From assembly GCA_033220425.1 (NCBI GenBank), contig CM065649.1:2728001-2792000 (forward strand): 64,000 bases of DNA. The letters run 5' to 3'. Positions 11,495 to 24,680 of this stretch are shown piece by piece. The first letter of the stretch is position 1. Every line of letters begins with the position of its first letter. The notes beneath the pieces were generated by a model. It did no database searches. It worked only from the letters and a program-made list of their open reading frames with translations, and had not been told where the DNA came from. The translations under genes were made by a program, and so were the position numbers. Source of the DNA: Lepraria neglecta. Lineage: Eukaryota; Ascomycota; Lecanoromycetes; Lecanorales; Stereocaulaceae.

Positions 11495-11922
11495 TGTTAC
11501 GACCCACGTCCGATCGTTTACCTAACGGTGCGATAACCGGGTATGGGTGTAGATGTCTTATGCTTCTGTAGGAGAGGAGTCACTCAGGTAGAATAGCAGT
11601 CTTTGTAGTTGAAGGTGCTCAATACGTTCTATATTAATAACTAGTAAAGTATAGTGCAAGGAGTACCAGGAAGATTAACCAAGTAATGGTTTACCAAGTT
11701 GAACACACTGTTCCAAACAACGGGCAAAGCCCCCGTATATATAGACATAAGAAATCCTGCCAAGCAACCCATAGGCGTTATAAGCGCACGGCGCTCATTA
11801 CGCTCATCATTCTTGAGCGCCATAAGCGCACGGCGCTCGTTGCGCTTATCGCTTCAGCTGCTAGTCCTATCTATAATGTCTTGTCCTATAGGATAGTCCT
11901 GTTAGAACCGAGGGTTCTAACA
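11495..11922 (-). repeat. Gypsy A 3' LTR (left)
   Basis: 428 nt. It is longer than its partner because an internal segment (about 42 nt around 11790-11835, containing AAGCGCACGGCGCTC) is duplicated here and single in the right LTR. Confidence 0.9.
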
Positions 11923-13174
11923 CTAGCCCCCTCCTCCAGATTTCTCGTCCCGAGAAACTATCTATCCTTTATACCTCCTCGTCAAAATATCTATTCTAAA
12001 GATCCTATCGTTCGTCGTAAAGAGCTCTCTAGTGAATTATCTAGATTCGTAATACGTCCTTATACTCTCTATACGAAGGGTAATAGGTAATGCTTAGTAG
12101 GTATCCGTTCAGATCGTTATTCTAACTATATTACTACAGGCAAGAAGTATAACCTAGTAGTATCCGTCGACGAGATACGTCGTATTAAGAAAGTATATAA
12201 TAATACTTGGTTAGAAATAAAAGAAACGCAGGCGAAACTTATACGCCTTTAATTATAATTCGATCGAGTTTAGGATAAAGAGAGAAAGTTAGTTAAGCGC
12301 GAGTTATAGAATATTAAGGAGTTAGAGAAGGATAAGAGCCTTCCTTCTAATACCCCTGACGGATTAATATTTAACGTCGGCTCCGAGTAGTTCGACCTCC
12401 TCCCCGGCCTAGAGGGCCCCAAGAGTTTTAACTGGTCTTCTCTTGTCTCCGATAAAACTCTTATAGGCGTTCCCCGCAATTCCCCGCAAGGTTCCTAAGA
12501 GGCTCCCAGGTACTCTCTGTTTTGTTATACCCTTTCTATTTAACTAGATAGAACTGATTTCTTCTATCTAGGATCCTCTCGACCTTATATTCTATTTCTT
12601 CCTTAATATTATAATAAAATATTTCTTAGAGTAGTATATTAGAGTCTACTAGCTCTAGAAGTGAGATATGGAATACCGGATATACTTTGGCGTCAGGTAG
12701 AAGCTCGAGTTCATAGTTAACGGCCCCTTTTACCTTCTTGATCAAGAATAGTCTAACCTTGATATAATCCAGTTTCTTACTTAGTCTTATTATCTTCATA
12801 TTTTTTATTAGGAGGTATACTTTATCCCCCTCTTTAAGCTGAGGAATATTCTTTCTTTTACTATTGATCTATTCCTTTAACTTATTATTTAAGCTCTTAA
12901 TCGTCTTTTATATATCCTTATATAAATTCTTCAGCTCTTCTACCTTAACTAAGGCTTTTTCTGCGTTAGGTCCGTTCCTAGCTTATAGAAATATATTCGT
13001 ATTCTTTCCGTAATTGGCAAAGAATGGTATTAGACCTGTCGTGTCTAATCTTTTATTATTATACGCTAGTTATACTATTAGAAGTAGTAAAACCTAGTTA
13101 TCTTATTTTAGGTTCATATAATATCTTAAATATACTTCCATTATTTGATTTACACGTTCCGTTTATCTATTAGT

Positions 13175-13393
13175 CTATAGATAATATACTATTAATATCC
13201 GAAGTTTAGTTCTAATCGCTGCTATTAGCGTTCTCCAGTAGTTAGAAGTAAACAACTTGTCTCTATCGGATATTATCGACTTAGGTATACTATAATCTCT
13301 TATTAGCTTGTCGAGTAGTATAAAGGCTAACTGATTCGCCTTATATATTTCCTTGAACGGTATCATTATCGTATACTTAGTAAGTTTATCCAC
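13175..13393 (-). pseudogene. Gypsy A integrase core fragment
   Basis: The frame reads DKLTKYTIMIPFKE, then SIPKSIISDRDKLFTSNYW, the central part of an rve-type integrase including the Asp of SDRD. It stops where the family continues with the HPQTDG segment. The stop is one of many C-to-T type changes. Confidence 0.85.
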
Positions 13394-14699
13394 AATGACT
13401 ATAATTGAATCAAAGGTATCCTGCGTAGCCGGGTCCTTCGAAGGTAGTAGTTTGACTATAAAGTCTATCGTGACATTATCCTATAGTAACTCTGGTATAG
13501 GCGCAAACTGAATTTACCCGTACTTGGCGTATTATATAGACTTGTTCTGCTGGTATTAAATATATTCCTTAATATATTGTTCAACGCGCGTCCGAAGTTT
13601 CGGCGCTGTGTATCCCCGTCCTAGGAGTTCTATAGTCTTGGAGACTCTAGGGTGACCTTATAAAGGGTTATCGTGGTAATCCCTAATTACTTCTTTAACG
13701 TATACGTTAGGTAAATAAGTTTTCTCCTGATATCTAAGCAATACTGAATCCGGTTGATCCTATCGTAGCTTTATTGCGAATGTATCGTTATTATAGGCCT
13801 TTACAATCCTATTAGTTATATCAGGTCCTGATATACGAAGGGTCATTACCAATACCTGGTATAGTACTAATGATCTATCGACTTCTCGTTTCAGGATTGG
13901 TCGTTCTATAATATTCTTTCTTTCTATATAGTCTAATCGCCTACTAAGTATATCTGCCCGACTATTATCTTTTCCTAGGGTATAGGTTATCTTGAACTTA
14001 TATTGTCCGAGTAGTTCTAACTATCTAACTTGTCTTCTATTTAACTCTTTCGTTATTATAAAATTAAGAAGATTCTTATAATCCGTAAAGATAGTTAAGT
14101 CCGAGTAGCTTTCTACGTATACTCTCCAATTTTAAAGTATATATACTACGGCAAGTAGTTCTTTATTGTATATATCGTAGTTTTATTCTACTGCTAACAT
14201 TTTTCGTGAAAAGTAGGTAACTGGATACTACTTTTGGTCCTTCATTTAATAAAGGTATACTCCTATTACAAGATCCGAGGTATCTATTTCGATACGAGCC
14301 GGTTCGTTGGCTTAAAAGGTATAGAGTACTAGTAGATCCGTATATACTTTTTTCAACGTGTTAAACAACCTTTATTATTCTTGTCCCTATATAAATCCGA
14401 TATCTTTCTTAGTAATATCTATAAGTAGAAGTACTTTCTTTGAGTAGCCTTCAATAAACTTCCTGTTAAAGTTAGTAAATCCTAAGAAACTTTGTACTAC
14501 TTTAACGTCCTGTAGTATAGGCTATTCCGCTATAGCTTTAATCTTTTCTAGGCTTATACTAATACCTTTTATACTGACTACAAATCCTAGGAACTCAATA
14601 GAGTCCCTGTAAAACTCGCACTTTTCTGGTTTAAGGAGAAGTCCCGCTTGCGACAGGTATTCGATAACGTCCTATATATACTTAATATATTCTTCCTTT

Positions 14700-15100
14700 T
14701 TCTTAGAGTAAATCAAGATATCGTCGAGGTATACTATCGCTGTTCGATCTAAGTGTACTTATACGATATTATTAATAAGTACTTAGTAGGTTACTAGTGC
14801 GTTGGTGAGTCTAAACGGTATTACTAGATATTCATAGTAGCTATATCTAGTCCGGAAGGCAGTTTTCCATTCTTCGCCTTCTTTTATCTAGATTAGATTA
14901 TATATACCTCTAAGGTCTAGCTTCGTGAATATCTTTGCCTTGCTAAGCCGATCCTATAGCTCGCTAATATTTGGTAAAGGGTAACGATTCTTGATAGTAA
15001 TATCGTTCAACTTTCGATAGTCGATGTATAGTCTTAAGCTTCCGTCCTTCTTCGGCGCGAAGAGGATTAGATAACCTGCTAGTAATTTGGATTCCCGAAT
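14700..15100 (-). pseudogene. Gypsy A reverse transcriptase remnant
   Basis: 14702-14731 encodes YLDDILIYSK on the minus strand, the catalytic YxDD box of Ty3/gypsy reverse transcriptases (14720-14731 is YLDD itself). Flanking codons in the same frame are interrupted by stops. Confidence 0.85.
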
Positions 15101-16740
15101 AAATCCTTTCTTAAGGTTCTTATCGATATACCCGCGAAGTATAGTAAGTTCCTTTTCTAATAATATATAGATAGGTCCAAATATTAGTGCCTTGCCAGGT
15201 TCGAGTTCGATCTTATAATCCTATAGCTAGTACTTAGGTAACGCTTTTATACTCGTCTCTTCCTCGAATAGGTATACCTACTATTTATATTCCCGAGGGA
15301 TCGCAGAAGGTTCGTCTTTTCCTTTAATAGCTCTCTCTTTAGTATCCTACTAACCCTTACTAGTAACTAAGGAGTCGAGCCTTCTCTCTTAGAAGTCACT
15401 CTTATTATTTAAGAATAAAGTAATATATACTTCGACCGGTCTTCGGTTCTTTCTCTTATCTATTATCGTCTACTATTGACTAATAGGTCTAATACTAGTA
15501 ATATTTCCAGATTATCCGAATTTAAGTACCTTTATCTTCTAGTTAATTTCTAGGTTATATTTATTCAACCAAGGTATTCCCAAAATAATATTATAAGTAG
15601 CCATCCTAACTATATCGAATATAATCTCCTTATAGTATTACTGAATTATTACTAGTAGGGAGCGTATCTCCTCCTCTACTTTTCCTATTAAGAATACTAA
15701 CCTATCGGCCAGGTATAGCTCGTAAGATAATTTCTTCTTTCGGGTTAGTAGGCCGTTTAAGTCTACCAAGTTCCTTAAGATAAAATTTCCCGTAGCTCCG
15801 CTGTCTATTATCGCTATAGTCCGCTATCTATCGATATTCACTAGTATAATAATATAAGTATAGTATTAGGCGGAACATAATTATTGTTTAGGGAATAACG
15901 TATTAATCTCCTTATACTTCCCCGTAGCATAAGAGATTATTCTTTTCCCTATAATAGTAGGAAGCTATATACTTCCTTTATCCCCTTATACGGAATATAT
16001 TTATTATATAGGCAGCTATACTATAATACTTAGTTATAAGCTCCTCTCTTAAAGACTTTAAGCGAGTTATTTCTTTCTCTTTCCTACTTTTCCGTAAAGT
16101 ATAGGAAGTAGTAATACTTCCTTTTACTTACAAGATACTATTAGTATCTATCTTCCTTATACTTATACTACTATATCTCTCTATAGTAAGCTTTCTTAAG
16201 TAGAGGTACCGTATATTCTTTCGCCAGACGGCCCCGCTCTTCCCTATATATTAAATAATCGGGTAATATATATTCGGTATATGGAATCTCGCTATATTAC
16301 TAATATTCCCTATCATATCAATAGTCTCGTATAGGTTCGTCCCATTTAGGTTTTACAGATAATTACTTATTTAATATACCTCGTACTTTGCTTTTAATTT
16401 CGCCGAAGAGTTTATATTCGTCTTTATCCGATTAAGGTTCTTTAATTTCTAGCAATTTTCCTTCTATTCGGGATATAGTAGATCCAGGTTCGGGTATCGA
16501 CGCTGGTCTCTCTAGACTAGCTTTCCGCTATTCCTGATCCGTCTTATATTATTAAGATCTATTACTATCCCTATAGTAATACCTCTATACTTCTTTATTA
16601 AATTCTAATTCGAAGGTATTATCTTCCGAATTCTAACTTAATTCTTCTATATCGTAGAGTAGCCATATTTCTTCGGAGTCTTCCTCGTTATCTAGAGGTC
16701 CTCCTTCTATTATATTAATCTATAGTCGGTATACTATATT

Positions 16741-16800
16741 CTTCGACCTGTAGTCTCTAGCTATATAGCCCAGTTTACTATAGCTATAGCAAGTAATTAC
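16741..16800 (-). pseudogene. Gypsy A zinc-knuckle remnant with Cys/His lost to transitions
   Basis: The minus strand reads CYSYSKLGYIARDYRSK. Compared with the CX2CX4HX4C knuckle, the second and third Cys and the His have become Tyr (TGT/CAC to TAT/TAC), exactly the changes G-to-A and C-to-T mutation makes. Confidence 0.75.
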
Positions 16801-17640
16801 TTTCTTTCCCCCGTGCTGCTTTTTCCCTTTAAAGTTTCCTTTCTTCTTTCCTATCTATATAAAGTTAATCTCTATTAGCACTATACCGCGGTAAGTATTA
16901 CATTCTCCGTAGTCTTATCGGTAATTCCTTGTTTTCGAGAAGAATCCCTTGTGTCGGGTTCCGCTAACTCCTCCGTTATACCGCTTCTCTATAGATCGTT
17001 CGAATAGCTTATTATCGATTTCGATCACATTTTCTATAAGTCCGTCTAGAGTATCGATTACTCCTCCGAATCTTATAAGCTCGTCTTTAACATTATCTTT
17101 AAGGCCTTAACAATATATTATTATCAGCGTATCATCATCCTAGCCTATTTTTATAGCGTATATTTAAAACTAAGTTGAAAACTCTAACACTAACTTCTTT
17201 TGCTTTATATATTAAATAATATATATTACTACGTTTGCCTCGTTAGAAGGTCTGAATATACGGCGGATTTTAACTATAAACTTTGGTATACTTTCTATCT
17301 ATAACTTAACGTCGCCGTCTTCGTCGTCGTCTTCTATATACTTCTTTAGGAAAGGTTCGACCCACTTTTAGGCTCGTCCTCTTAGGTATAATATAGTAAA
17401 GGTAGTATATCTAGTTACTAGGAGCAAGTCTCCCTGGAATAGAAGGTATAGTTATACTTGTATAAGCTATAGCTCAAGCTTGTCCCTGTCTCCGTAGTAT
17501 AGGTCTAGTACTGTAACCTTAATCCTTTTTCTAGATCCTTCGTCTATAGTATAGCGCCTCTGGCCAGTAACCGTTAAGGTACTTAGGGTAGGGTTTCTGC
17601 CTGAAGTTATTAAAGAACTTATCCCTTAGGGTATTTAAAG

Positions 17641-18026
17641 TATTACGACCCACATTCGATCGTTTACCTAACGGTGCGATAACCGGGTATAGGTATAGAT
17701 ATCTTATACTTCTGTGGGAGAGGAGTTACTTAGGTAGAATGGCAGTCTTTATAGTTAAAGGTACTCAATACGTTCTATATTAATAACTAGTAAAGTATAG
17801 TATAAGGAGTACCAGGAAGATTAACCAAGTAATGGTTTACTAAGTTGAACACACTGTTCCAAACAACGGGCAAAGCCCCCGTATATATAGATATAAGAAA
17901 TCCTGCCAAGCAACCTATAGGCGTTATGAGCGCACGGCGCTCGTTGCGCTCATCGCTTCAGCTGCTAGTCCTATCTGTAATGTCTTGTCCTATAGGACAG
18001 TCCTGTTAGAACCGAGGGTTCTAATA
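17641..18026 (-). repeat. Gypsy A 5' LTR (right)
   Basis: 386 nt, partner of 11495-11922; differences are mainly C/T and G/A transitions. A primer-binding site next to it could not be recognised. Confidence 0.9.
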
Positions 18027-18031
18027 TATAG

Positions 18032-18720
18032 GAATAGCGTTATTTTAGACTCCCCTAGTTAGTAGATAGTATCTTTATTAACTTTGATATCTCGATAGGC
18101 GGTAACCTTCCTAGTCTTAGGGTTATAGATATAATAATTTATTCCCTTATATCCAATAAAGATACCTTACTAGGAGCGCTTATTAAGTTTACCTCTTAAT
18201 ATAGTCTTAGGAATAAGTACCTAAGCTCTACTCCTAAGGACCTTGAAATAGGAGATATTAGGCATTTCGCTATTAAGAGTAAAGTAGGGAATAGCGTTAT
18301 TATCGAGGACTCTCGTAGGATATCTATTCTGCACGTAGTAGATAGCAGAGACGATCTCGTACTATAGGTATTTTCCCAGGTGCTTCTCAGCCATAATCGA
18401 CCGAGTAGGTCCTATAAGAGTATAGTTCTTCCTCTTAGCCTTGCTATTCTAGGTGTATATATAAGCGGCGGAGTATTCCTATTAGATACCTTTCTTAGTA
18501 AAGTAGGCTGAGAAACGGTAATTATAGAATTTAGTCCTAAGGTCAGTTCTCTATACCTTGATCTTCCGTCCTAACTAGGTCTCTATTCTTGTAACCTAGT
18601 CTACCGTCTTCTCGAAAGTCTTATCCTTAGAGACTAATAGCTTAGTCTATATAGCCCCTATAGAGTTATCGGTAACGGTCTATATATACTTTTCTCTATG
18701 AATTCCTAGTAGAAAAGGTC
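18032..18720 (-). pseudogene. Copia integrase/linker remnant between the two gypsy insertions
   Basis: This stretch lies outside both gypsy elements and continues the copia interior. Its position between the 5' part (24.7-26.4 kb) and the RT part (9.8-11.5 kb) makes it the integrase C-terminal region. Frames are too broken to name residues. Confidence 0.6.
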
Positions 18721-18725
18721 CTTTA

Positions 18726-18939
18726 TATCAGGGGCCTGCCTAGAGCGAGTCGATAGGGGTGTAATATAACTAGAAGAATATATCTAAGGAGAGAAGATAG
18801 ATATATGAAGCCTGCGCGTCTTAGAGGCGCGCTAAGCTGCTAGCCATGAGCGCTGAGCGATGATCGAACGTTCGATAACTATACTCCATACTACGTATAT
18901 CGGTAACAATAGTAAGCAAGCAATGGCCAAGCCGTGACA
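18726..18939 (-). repeat. Gypsy B 3' LTR (left)
   Basis: 214 nt, the same length as the right copy. The left edge now reads TATCAGG, consistent with an original TG terminus changed to TA. Confidence 0.9.
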
Positions 18940-21439
18940 CTACCCCCCCTTTAAGCAAGTATCGTCCCTGATACGGAAGATAAGGCGACTATAGCCGACT
19001 CGGACTACCTGGTTTATTCGGGTAGCGCGCATAGAAGTCGTCGACTATGTCCTGAGCGTTGCCAAATTCGCCGCTATCCGCATAGTACCATTGGCGGTCC
19101 GGTTATTGCTCGTTCTTCTATCGGACCCGGAACTATAGACGGCGGCCGCGACCGAATAGTCTAGCATCCAAGATGTCGTCGATCTCCTACTCTTCCTGGT
19201 TATCTACTATAATAGGTCTTAGCGGCTCCGTTCGCTGACTAGGTAAAGGGTCTATAGATACTTTTCGTAGTAGACTAGGGTAGAAGATATTATATATTTA
19301 TATACTAGATAGGAGTTCTAGGCGGTAAGATAATCCAACTTTATCTAATACCTTAAACGGTCCTAGTATCTTATTATCTAGTTTCCTACTCGGACGTTCT
19401 ATACTTATATTCCGACTAGATAGGAATACTATATCTCCTTTATCGTATATAACGTCAGACCGCTTCTTATTAGCTTAGTCTATTATTCTCCTACAGCTCG
19501 CGACAGATTACTTGGTTATAAAGTCTAAGACTCTCGTTATATAGTCTATAATATCGTTCGCCTTAGTATACTAGATACGCTTACAAGCCGTAGATCTAGC
19601 GTCTATAGGTAGAGAGAAAGATATCTAAGGGTAGAAACCTTTATTAGTAAAGAAGGGAGTTATTCCTATAGTACTAGTAATAGAGTTATTATCTACAAAT
19701 TCGGCTATAGGGAGGAGTCGGAACTAATCATCTTGTATATATAAATAATACGTTCTTAGGTAACGCTCGACGTCTTAATTAGCCCGTTCCGTCTAACCGT
19801 TAGTTTCCGGATGGAATACCGTAGATAGCTTGATATTAATCTTTAGTCGCTGATATAGTACCTTCTATACCAACGATACGAACTATAGCCCTCGGTTAGA
19901 GATAATCGACTCTGGGAGACTATACGAGCGGAAGATATATCTTATTAGGATGTCGGCCGTGGCTTCCGCAGACGTGCCTTGATCGGTTATAATATATAGA
20001 GTATAGTGGCGCTCTTTAGAAAGCCGATCTACTATAGTATATATAGTATTGTACCCTTCCGAGACGGGAAGTCCAGTGATAAAGTCTATCGAGATATCTT
20101 GCTAGTATTGCTCCGGCACCGGTAAAGCCTGTAGTAGCCTATTATATTGGTCTCGAGGGGCCTTACTTCGTTGGCAGATATAGTAATTATAGATATAGCG
20201 GGTAATCTTATCTTTTATACTACGCCAGTAGAACTATCTCTTTACTAACTCAAGCGTCCTATCTCTACCAGGATGGCCGTATACGGGTTAGTTATGGCTT
20301 TCCTTGATTAGGTCCGTACGGAGCTCAGCCATTACTAGAACCTAAAGACGATCCTTATAGAAGAGTATATTATTATAACTAGAGTAATAACGTAGGTTGA
20401 TTATCTCGAATATCTGAGACGGATCCTTTGCGAGGGTATTATAGATACGCCGATAGTTATTGTCTTCCTTATTTACTAGTACTACCCTTATATATAGAGG
20501 TAAATCTTTATTAGCTATCGCGTTAATCCGTTCGTCTAATATAGTATTATTACTACTACCCCCCTCTTTAAGGTCTCTATCCTTAGAGAATTTCTAAAAA
20601 TACTCTAGAGATAGTAGAGTACGGTATTGATGCTTTTAATGCTTATCTTAGTTATTAGCAGGTACTAAGTTCGGTATACGTGTCAAGGCGTCTGCTTTAC
20701 CGTTGGATTTACTACTCCAGTATATGATTTTAAAGTTGAAATTAGCTAATTTCTCTACCTATCGAGCTTGACGGCGCGTTAGCTCCTTTATCTATATAAA
20801 ATATTCAAGGCTCTTATAATTAGTGAATATTTGGATAGGGATATTAGTTAATTCTAATTTAGGGCGCTAGTATTCTAGGTAGCGAATGATTATAAGTAGC
20901 TCCTTATCGTAGATCTTATAGTTATACTCTATAGGTAGTAGATTCTTACTATAGAATATAACTGGATAAAGGACTCCGTTATTATTAGCTTGGGATAGGA
21001 CACCGCTATTAACGTAATCGGACGAATCTGTCTCTAGCACCGCTGGTCGGGATCTATCGTAATGCCGAAGTACTAGGGCACTAGTAACCGTACTCTTGAG
21101 ACGCTCGAAGGCCGCCTAATATACTTTAGACTACTAGAATAGATAATCCTTTCTAGTAAGTAATACTAAAGGTCTAACTGTTTTCGAGAAGTCCTTTATA
21201 AACCGGCGGTAGAAGTTATAGAAACTAACGAATACTTATACCTCCTTTAGACGAGTTAGGGGTTCCTAGTTACTAATAACCTTAACCTTAGAAGGGTCTA
21301 TATATAGACCTTCTATTAATACGATTAGTCCGAGGAAGGTTATCTCTTAGATATAGAATTCGTATTTCTTAATATTAACTTATAGTCCTACCTCCCGAAG
21401 CTTTAGTAAGACCTTTTATATATATTACTTATACTCTTT

Positions 21440-21490
21440 TTCCATCTTACTATAGATTAGGATATTATCTAGATAGACTTAGTAGAAATC
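21440..21490 (-). pseudogene. Gypsy B reverse transcriptase core remnant
   Basis: The minus strand reads YLDNILIYSK (YLDN at 21464-21475). The second Asp of YxDD is now Asn (GAT/C to AAT/C) and a TAA sits just upstream in frame, both G-to-A outcomes. Confidence 0.8.
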
Positions 21491-22883
21491 GTTTAGGTAT
21501 TCGAAGAGGGTATCATTTATATAGTACTAGAAGGACGCAGGTCTATTAGTTAGGCTAAATAGTAGGATATAGTATTTAAACGCTCCGAAGGAGATAGTAA
21601 ACGTTATAAGATCTTCGCTATCTAGATATACGCGAAGCTTATTAAATACGGTAATAATATCCAGCTTCGTAAGATATTTATATCCGATAACGCGAGTAAG
21701 CGTTTCCTTAATAAGCGGTATAGGATAGTAGTTCCGAATCGTAAGGGCGTTAAGTTTCTAATAGTCGACGCAGAAACGGAGACTTCTATCGTACTTTTAG
21801 ATAAAAAGGACTAGTAACGCGTAGGGAGCCGTGCTAGGTAAGATAAAGCCCTTCTTAAGATTATCGTCTAAGTATTCCTTTACCTTCTAGAGCTTAAATC
21901 TAGATATCGAGTATAGGCGACTCTAAGGGGGCTTCTTTCCAGATTCTAGTTTAATCTTATAATTATATAACTAATACGGCAGTAGTTCCTTTACTTTACT
22001 CCGGTTAAAGATATTAATAAGATTATAGTATTCCTAGGGAAGCTTCTACTCGACTATCCCCTCTGTTGCTTCTAATACCTTATAGATCTAGTCTAGTATA
22101 GATCCCTTCTAGATAGCCTTCTCTAACTTAGCTATTATTATAGAGAAGTATTAGACGTCGCGCTTCTTTTAATTCCTTGTATATATATAGAATATAGTAG
22201 CGCTAATCTCAGCGATATTAAGTACCTTATTTTCTTTAGGCGATAGGAGCGGTAGTAGAGGTTCCTTCGAAGCCTTTAGGCGAGCCTAAGGAGCTCTAGT
22301 ATAATTATAACGGCCAGGCAAGAAGATAATACGGTCATCCGCTATATCTAGTAGGACCTTATACTTATTTATCTATAGCTTGCCGAGGATAATATATTAG
22401 TTACCTAGGTTGGCAATAAGTATAGGTATAGTCGACTCGAGATAATTATAGACTTTTATAGAAGGGTAAATAGTATAGATAACGGGTTTCTTTCGTATCT
22501 TGCCGTTATAGCTATAGAGGTAACGCGGTTTAGCGAGAGGTATAGAAATAATATTAAGGTAATCGGATAGGAGTTACGCTTCCTTTTTATTAATAAATAA
22601 ATATACTATAGTACCCGTATTAGTAAGGGCTTTAGATTAGTATTCTTTTCCTTAAGTAAGTAATATAATAGGGTATATAAATGATCTTCTTCTATATAGA
22701 TCGCTGATATCTACTAATAATAGGAATAGTAGGTCCTTAAGGGCGACTTCCCTGAGGACTTCTAGTTTTCCGAAACCTCTAACCGATTTATCTTATTTCC
22801 GCTGGCTCTAAGTTTATCCTTAGAGCTTATTAAGTCTTCGCTGTTAGTAGCGATTTTCCGGATTCCCTCTTTCTTTAGAATAG

Positions 22884-22930
22884 GGTAGTCCTTAGCCTAG
22901 TAGTCTTCTTTATTATAGTTATAATAGTTA
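22884..22930 (-). pseudogene. Gypsy B gag zinc-knuckle remnant
   Basis: The frame NYYNYNKEDY*AKDYP is a CCHC knuckle in which Cys and His codons became Tyr and a Gln codon became TAG. Confidence 0.65.
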
Positions 22931-24461
22931 CCGGAGGATGGTTTTAGGGAGATAGTGCGTCTAGGGGCGATAATAACGGCTGGTTCAACCGATGGACACT
23001 TCATCGGGGGCGTGTACGCAGCGACTTAGGGTACTTTTGAAGAACTGGTAGGCGGGGCTATTATGCGTTTGACTAACTCCTTCTCACGCTTATAGGTAGA
23101 GTCTATATTATATAACTAATTGTCTACCCGTTGGCAGTAGTCTCTAAGTCCCTTAATTATATTAAACTCTATAGTATTAGTAGCGATAGCTCGTTAAAGG
23201 CGAGGTATTACCTTCTTAGTTAACTCCTTAACTATAATTACTTCGTCGAGTTTTAAGTAAATAGTATACTTATAGAATTTTAGTAGGAATACGGCGAAGG
23301 TTTCGGTCACCTTTATTTTAAGTACCTTAAACTCTTAATATATATCCGACCGCTTATTAGGGTTACCTATTACGTCTTAGAGTATACTTAGTACCTTATC
23401 GGGGGTAGCGAAGTAATTAGGGTCTTTAGTATAGTAGGAGTATATCTACTCAGCGGCAATACCTCTAGTATAGGAGATGATATAGATAGTTCTAGCAGTA
23501 TTATCCTTAAAGTGGTCTTTATTTACTATTAACTTATCCCGGATATATTACGTCTAGTCCTCTAAGGTGATATCTCTATCTAGCTAGCAGAATAGTAGGG
23601 GGTCTAATATTTTGGCGGTACGCTGCTTGCTGCTACCGATAGTAGGGCTAGGGGTTATTTGGCGCGGAGGTATACCTTCTTCCAATATAGTAACCTGCTC
23701 CTCTAGGCGTCCGACTTCGGTTTCTAGTTAGGAGTTCCTTTATCTAAGAGTTCGGTATTTATCTTAGGTAGTTCGCCTCTAAGCCTACGCTTCCTGCGCT
23801 GCTTCCGCCGCCTGGTCCAGTTTAGTAGTTATTGATTCCCAATCTTTAATATAGAATATAGCTGTGTCTCTTTCCTGGCGGAGTTCTATTAGGGCTACTA
23901 TCACAGCTATTAGCTCCCTTAATACCTAGTATTATAGTTGGGGTATAGTTCTAATATCCTATACAGTGGCTGCGCCTTAAGTATCTATACTAGTATCGTT
24001 ATCGGGTAGGAGGAAGGAGGTACGTCGACGGGTTTCTACTCGCCGGAGGATGTCTTCTCGCTGGTAGGGGTCTAGCTTATAGCCTTATACTATAGTAGTA
24101 GGGGATATAGAGGGTAATAGGGTAGGCAGAGGGACGAAGACTAAGGTGCCTATAAGGTAGAGGTAATGGCTGATGGGTTGAAAAGGTATTATCCTAGGAT
24201 AGTATTAGGGGGTAGGCTTTAGCCTCTTTAGAACGCGTTAACTTGATACTTCTAGGGTTTAGGGTCGCTCGCTAGGAGCTTACTTATATAATAGAGCCTT
24301 TGTTAACGTATTAACGGTATACTATAGTACTAATCTAGATTAGATACTGAAAGGGGTTCCTCGACACTTGTTTTAACTCGCTGACTAGCTACGAGCTTTA
24401 CTATTTATTTTACCTCGCTAACAAACTCACGAGGGTAGGGGTAAGGAGAGATATATTCTAA

Positions 24462-24675
24462 TATTAGGGGCCTGCCTAGAGCGAGTCGATAGGAGTGTAA
24501 TATAACTAGAAGAACATATCTAAGGAGAGAAGATAGATACATAAAGCCTGCGCGTCTTAGAGGCGCGCTAAGCCGCTAGCCATAAGCGCTGAGCGATGAT
24601 CGAACGTTCGATGACCATACTCTATACTACGCGTATTAGTAATAACAGTAAGTAAGTAATAGCCAAGCCGTGACA
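24462..24675 (-). repeat. Gypsy B 5' LTR (right)
   Basis: 214 nt, partner of 18726-18939; aligned without gaps, differing by scattered C/T and G/A transitions. Confidence 0.9.
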
Positions 24676-24680
24676 CTTTA

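Larger units (their letters stand above)
11495..18026 (-). mobile_element. Ty3/gypsy element A nested in the copia element
   Basis: Flanked by LTRs 11495-11922 (428 nt) and 17641-18026 (386 nt) and by the target-site duplication TATAG (11490-11494 and 18027-18031). The right LTR now starts TATT and ends AATA where the left has TGTT and AACA, a transition at each TG/CA end. A polypurine tract (GGAGGAGGGGGCTAG on the minus strand) adjoins the left LTR, fixing minus orientation. Protein remnants in order on the minus strand are zinc knuckle (~16741-16800), reverse transcriptase (14702-14731 core) and integrase (13175-13393), which is the gypsy order. No long frame survives. Confidence 0.92.
18726..24675 (-). 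mobile_element. Ty3/gypsy element B nested in the copia element
   Basis: Two LTRs of 214 nt each (18726-18939 and 24462-24675) end in TGACA and are flanked by the duplication CTTTA (18721-18725 and 24676-24680). A polypurine tract (AAAGGGGGGGTAG on the minus strand) adjoins the left LTR, so the element reads on the minus strand. The interior has a reverse transcriptase core (YLDNILIYS near 21446-21475) with an in-frame stop four codons upstream, and a gag zinc-knuckle remnant (22884-22930). The LTR family is unlike that of element A. Not one frame of 100 codons remains. Confidence 0.92.

Noticed and set aside
11641-12479. Several 60-134 codon frames in and next to the gypsy A LTR
   Set aside because: They lie in LTR and non-coding transposon sequence and have no protein similarity.
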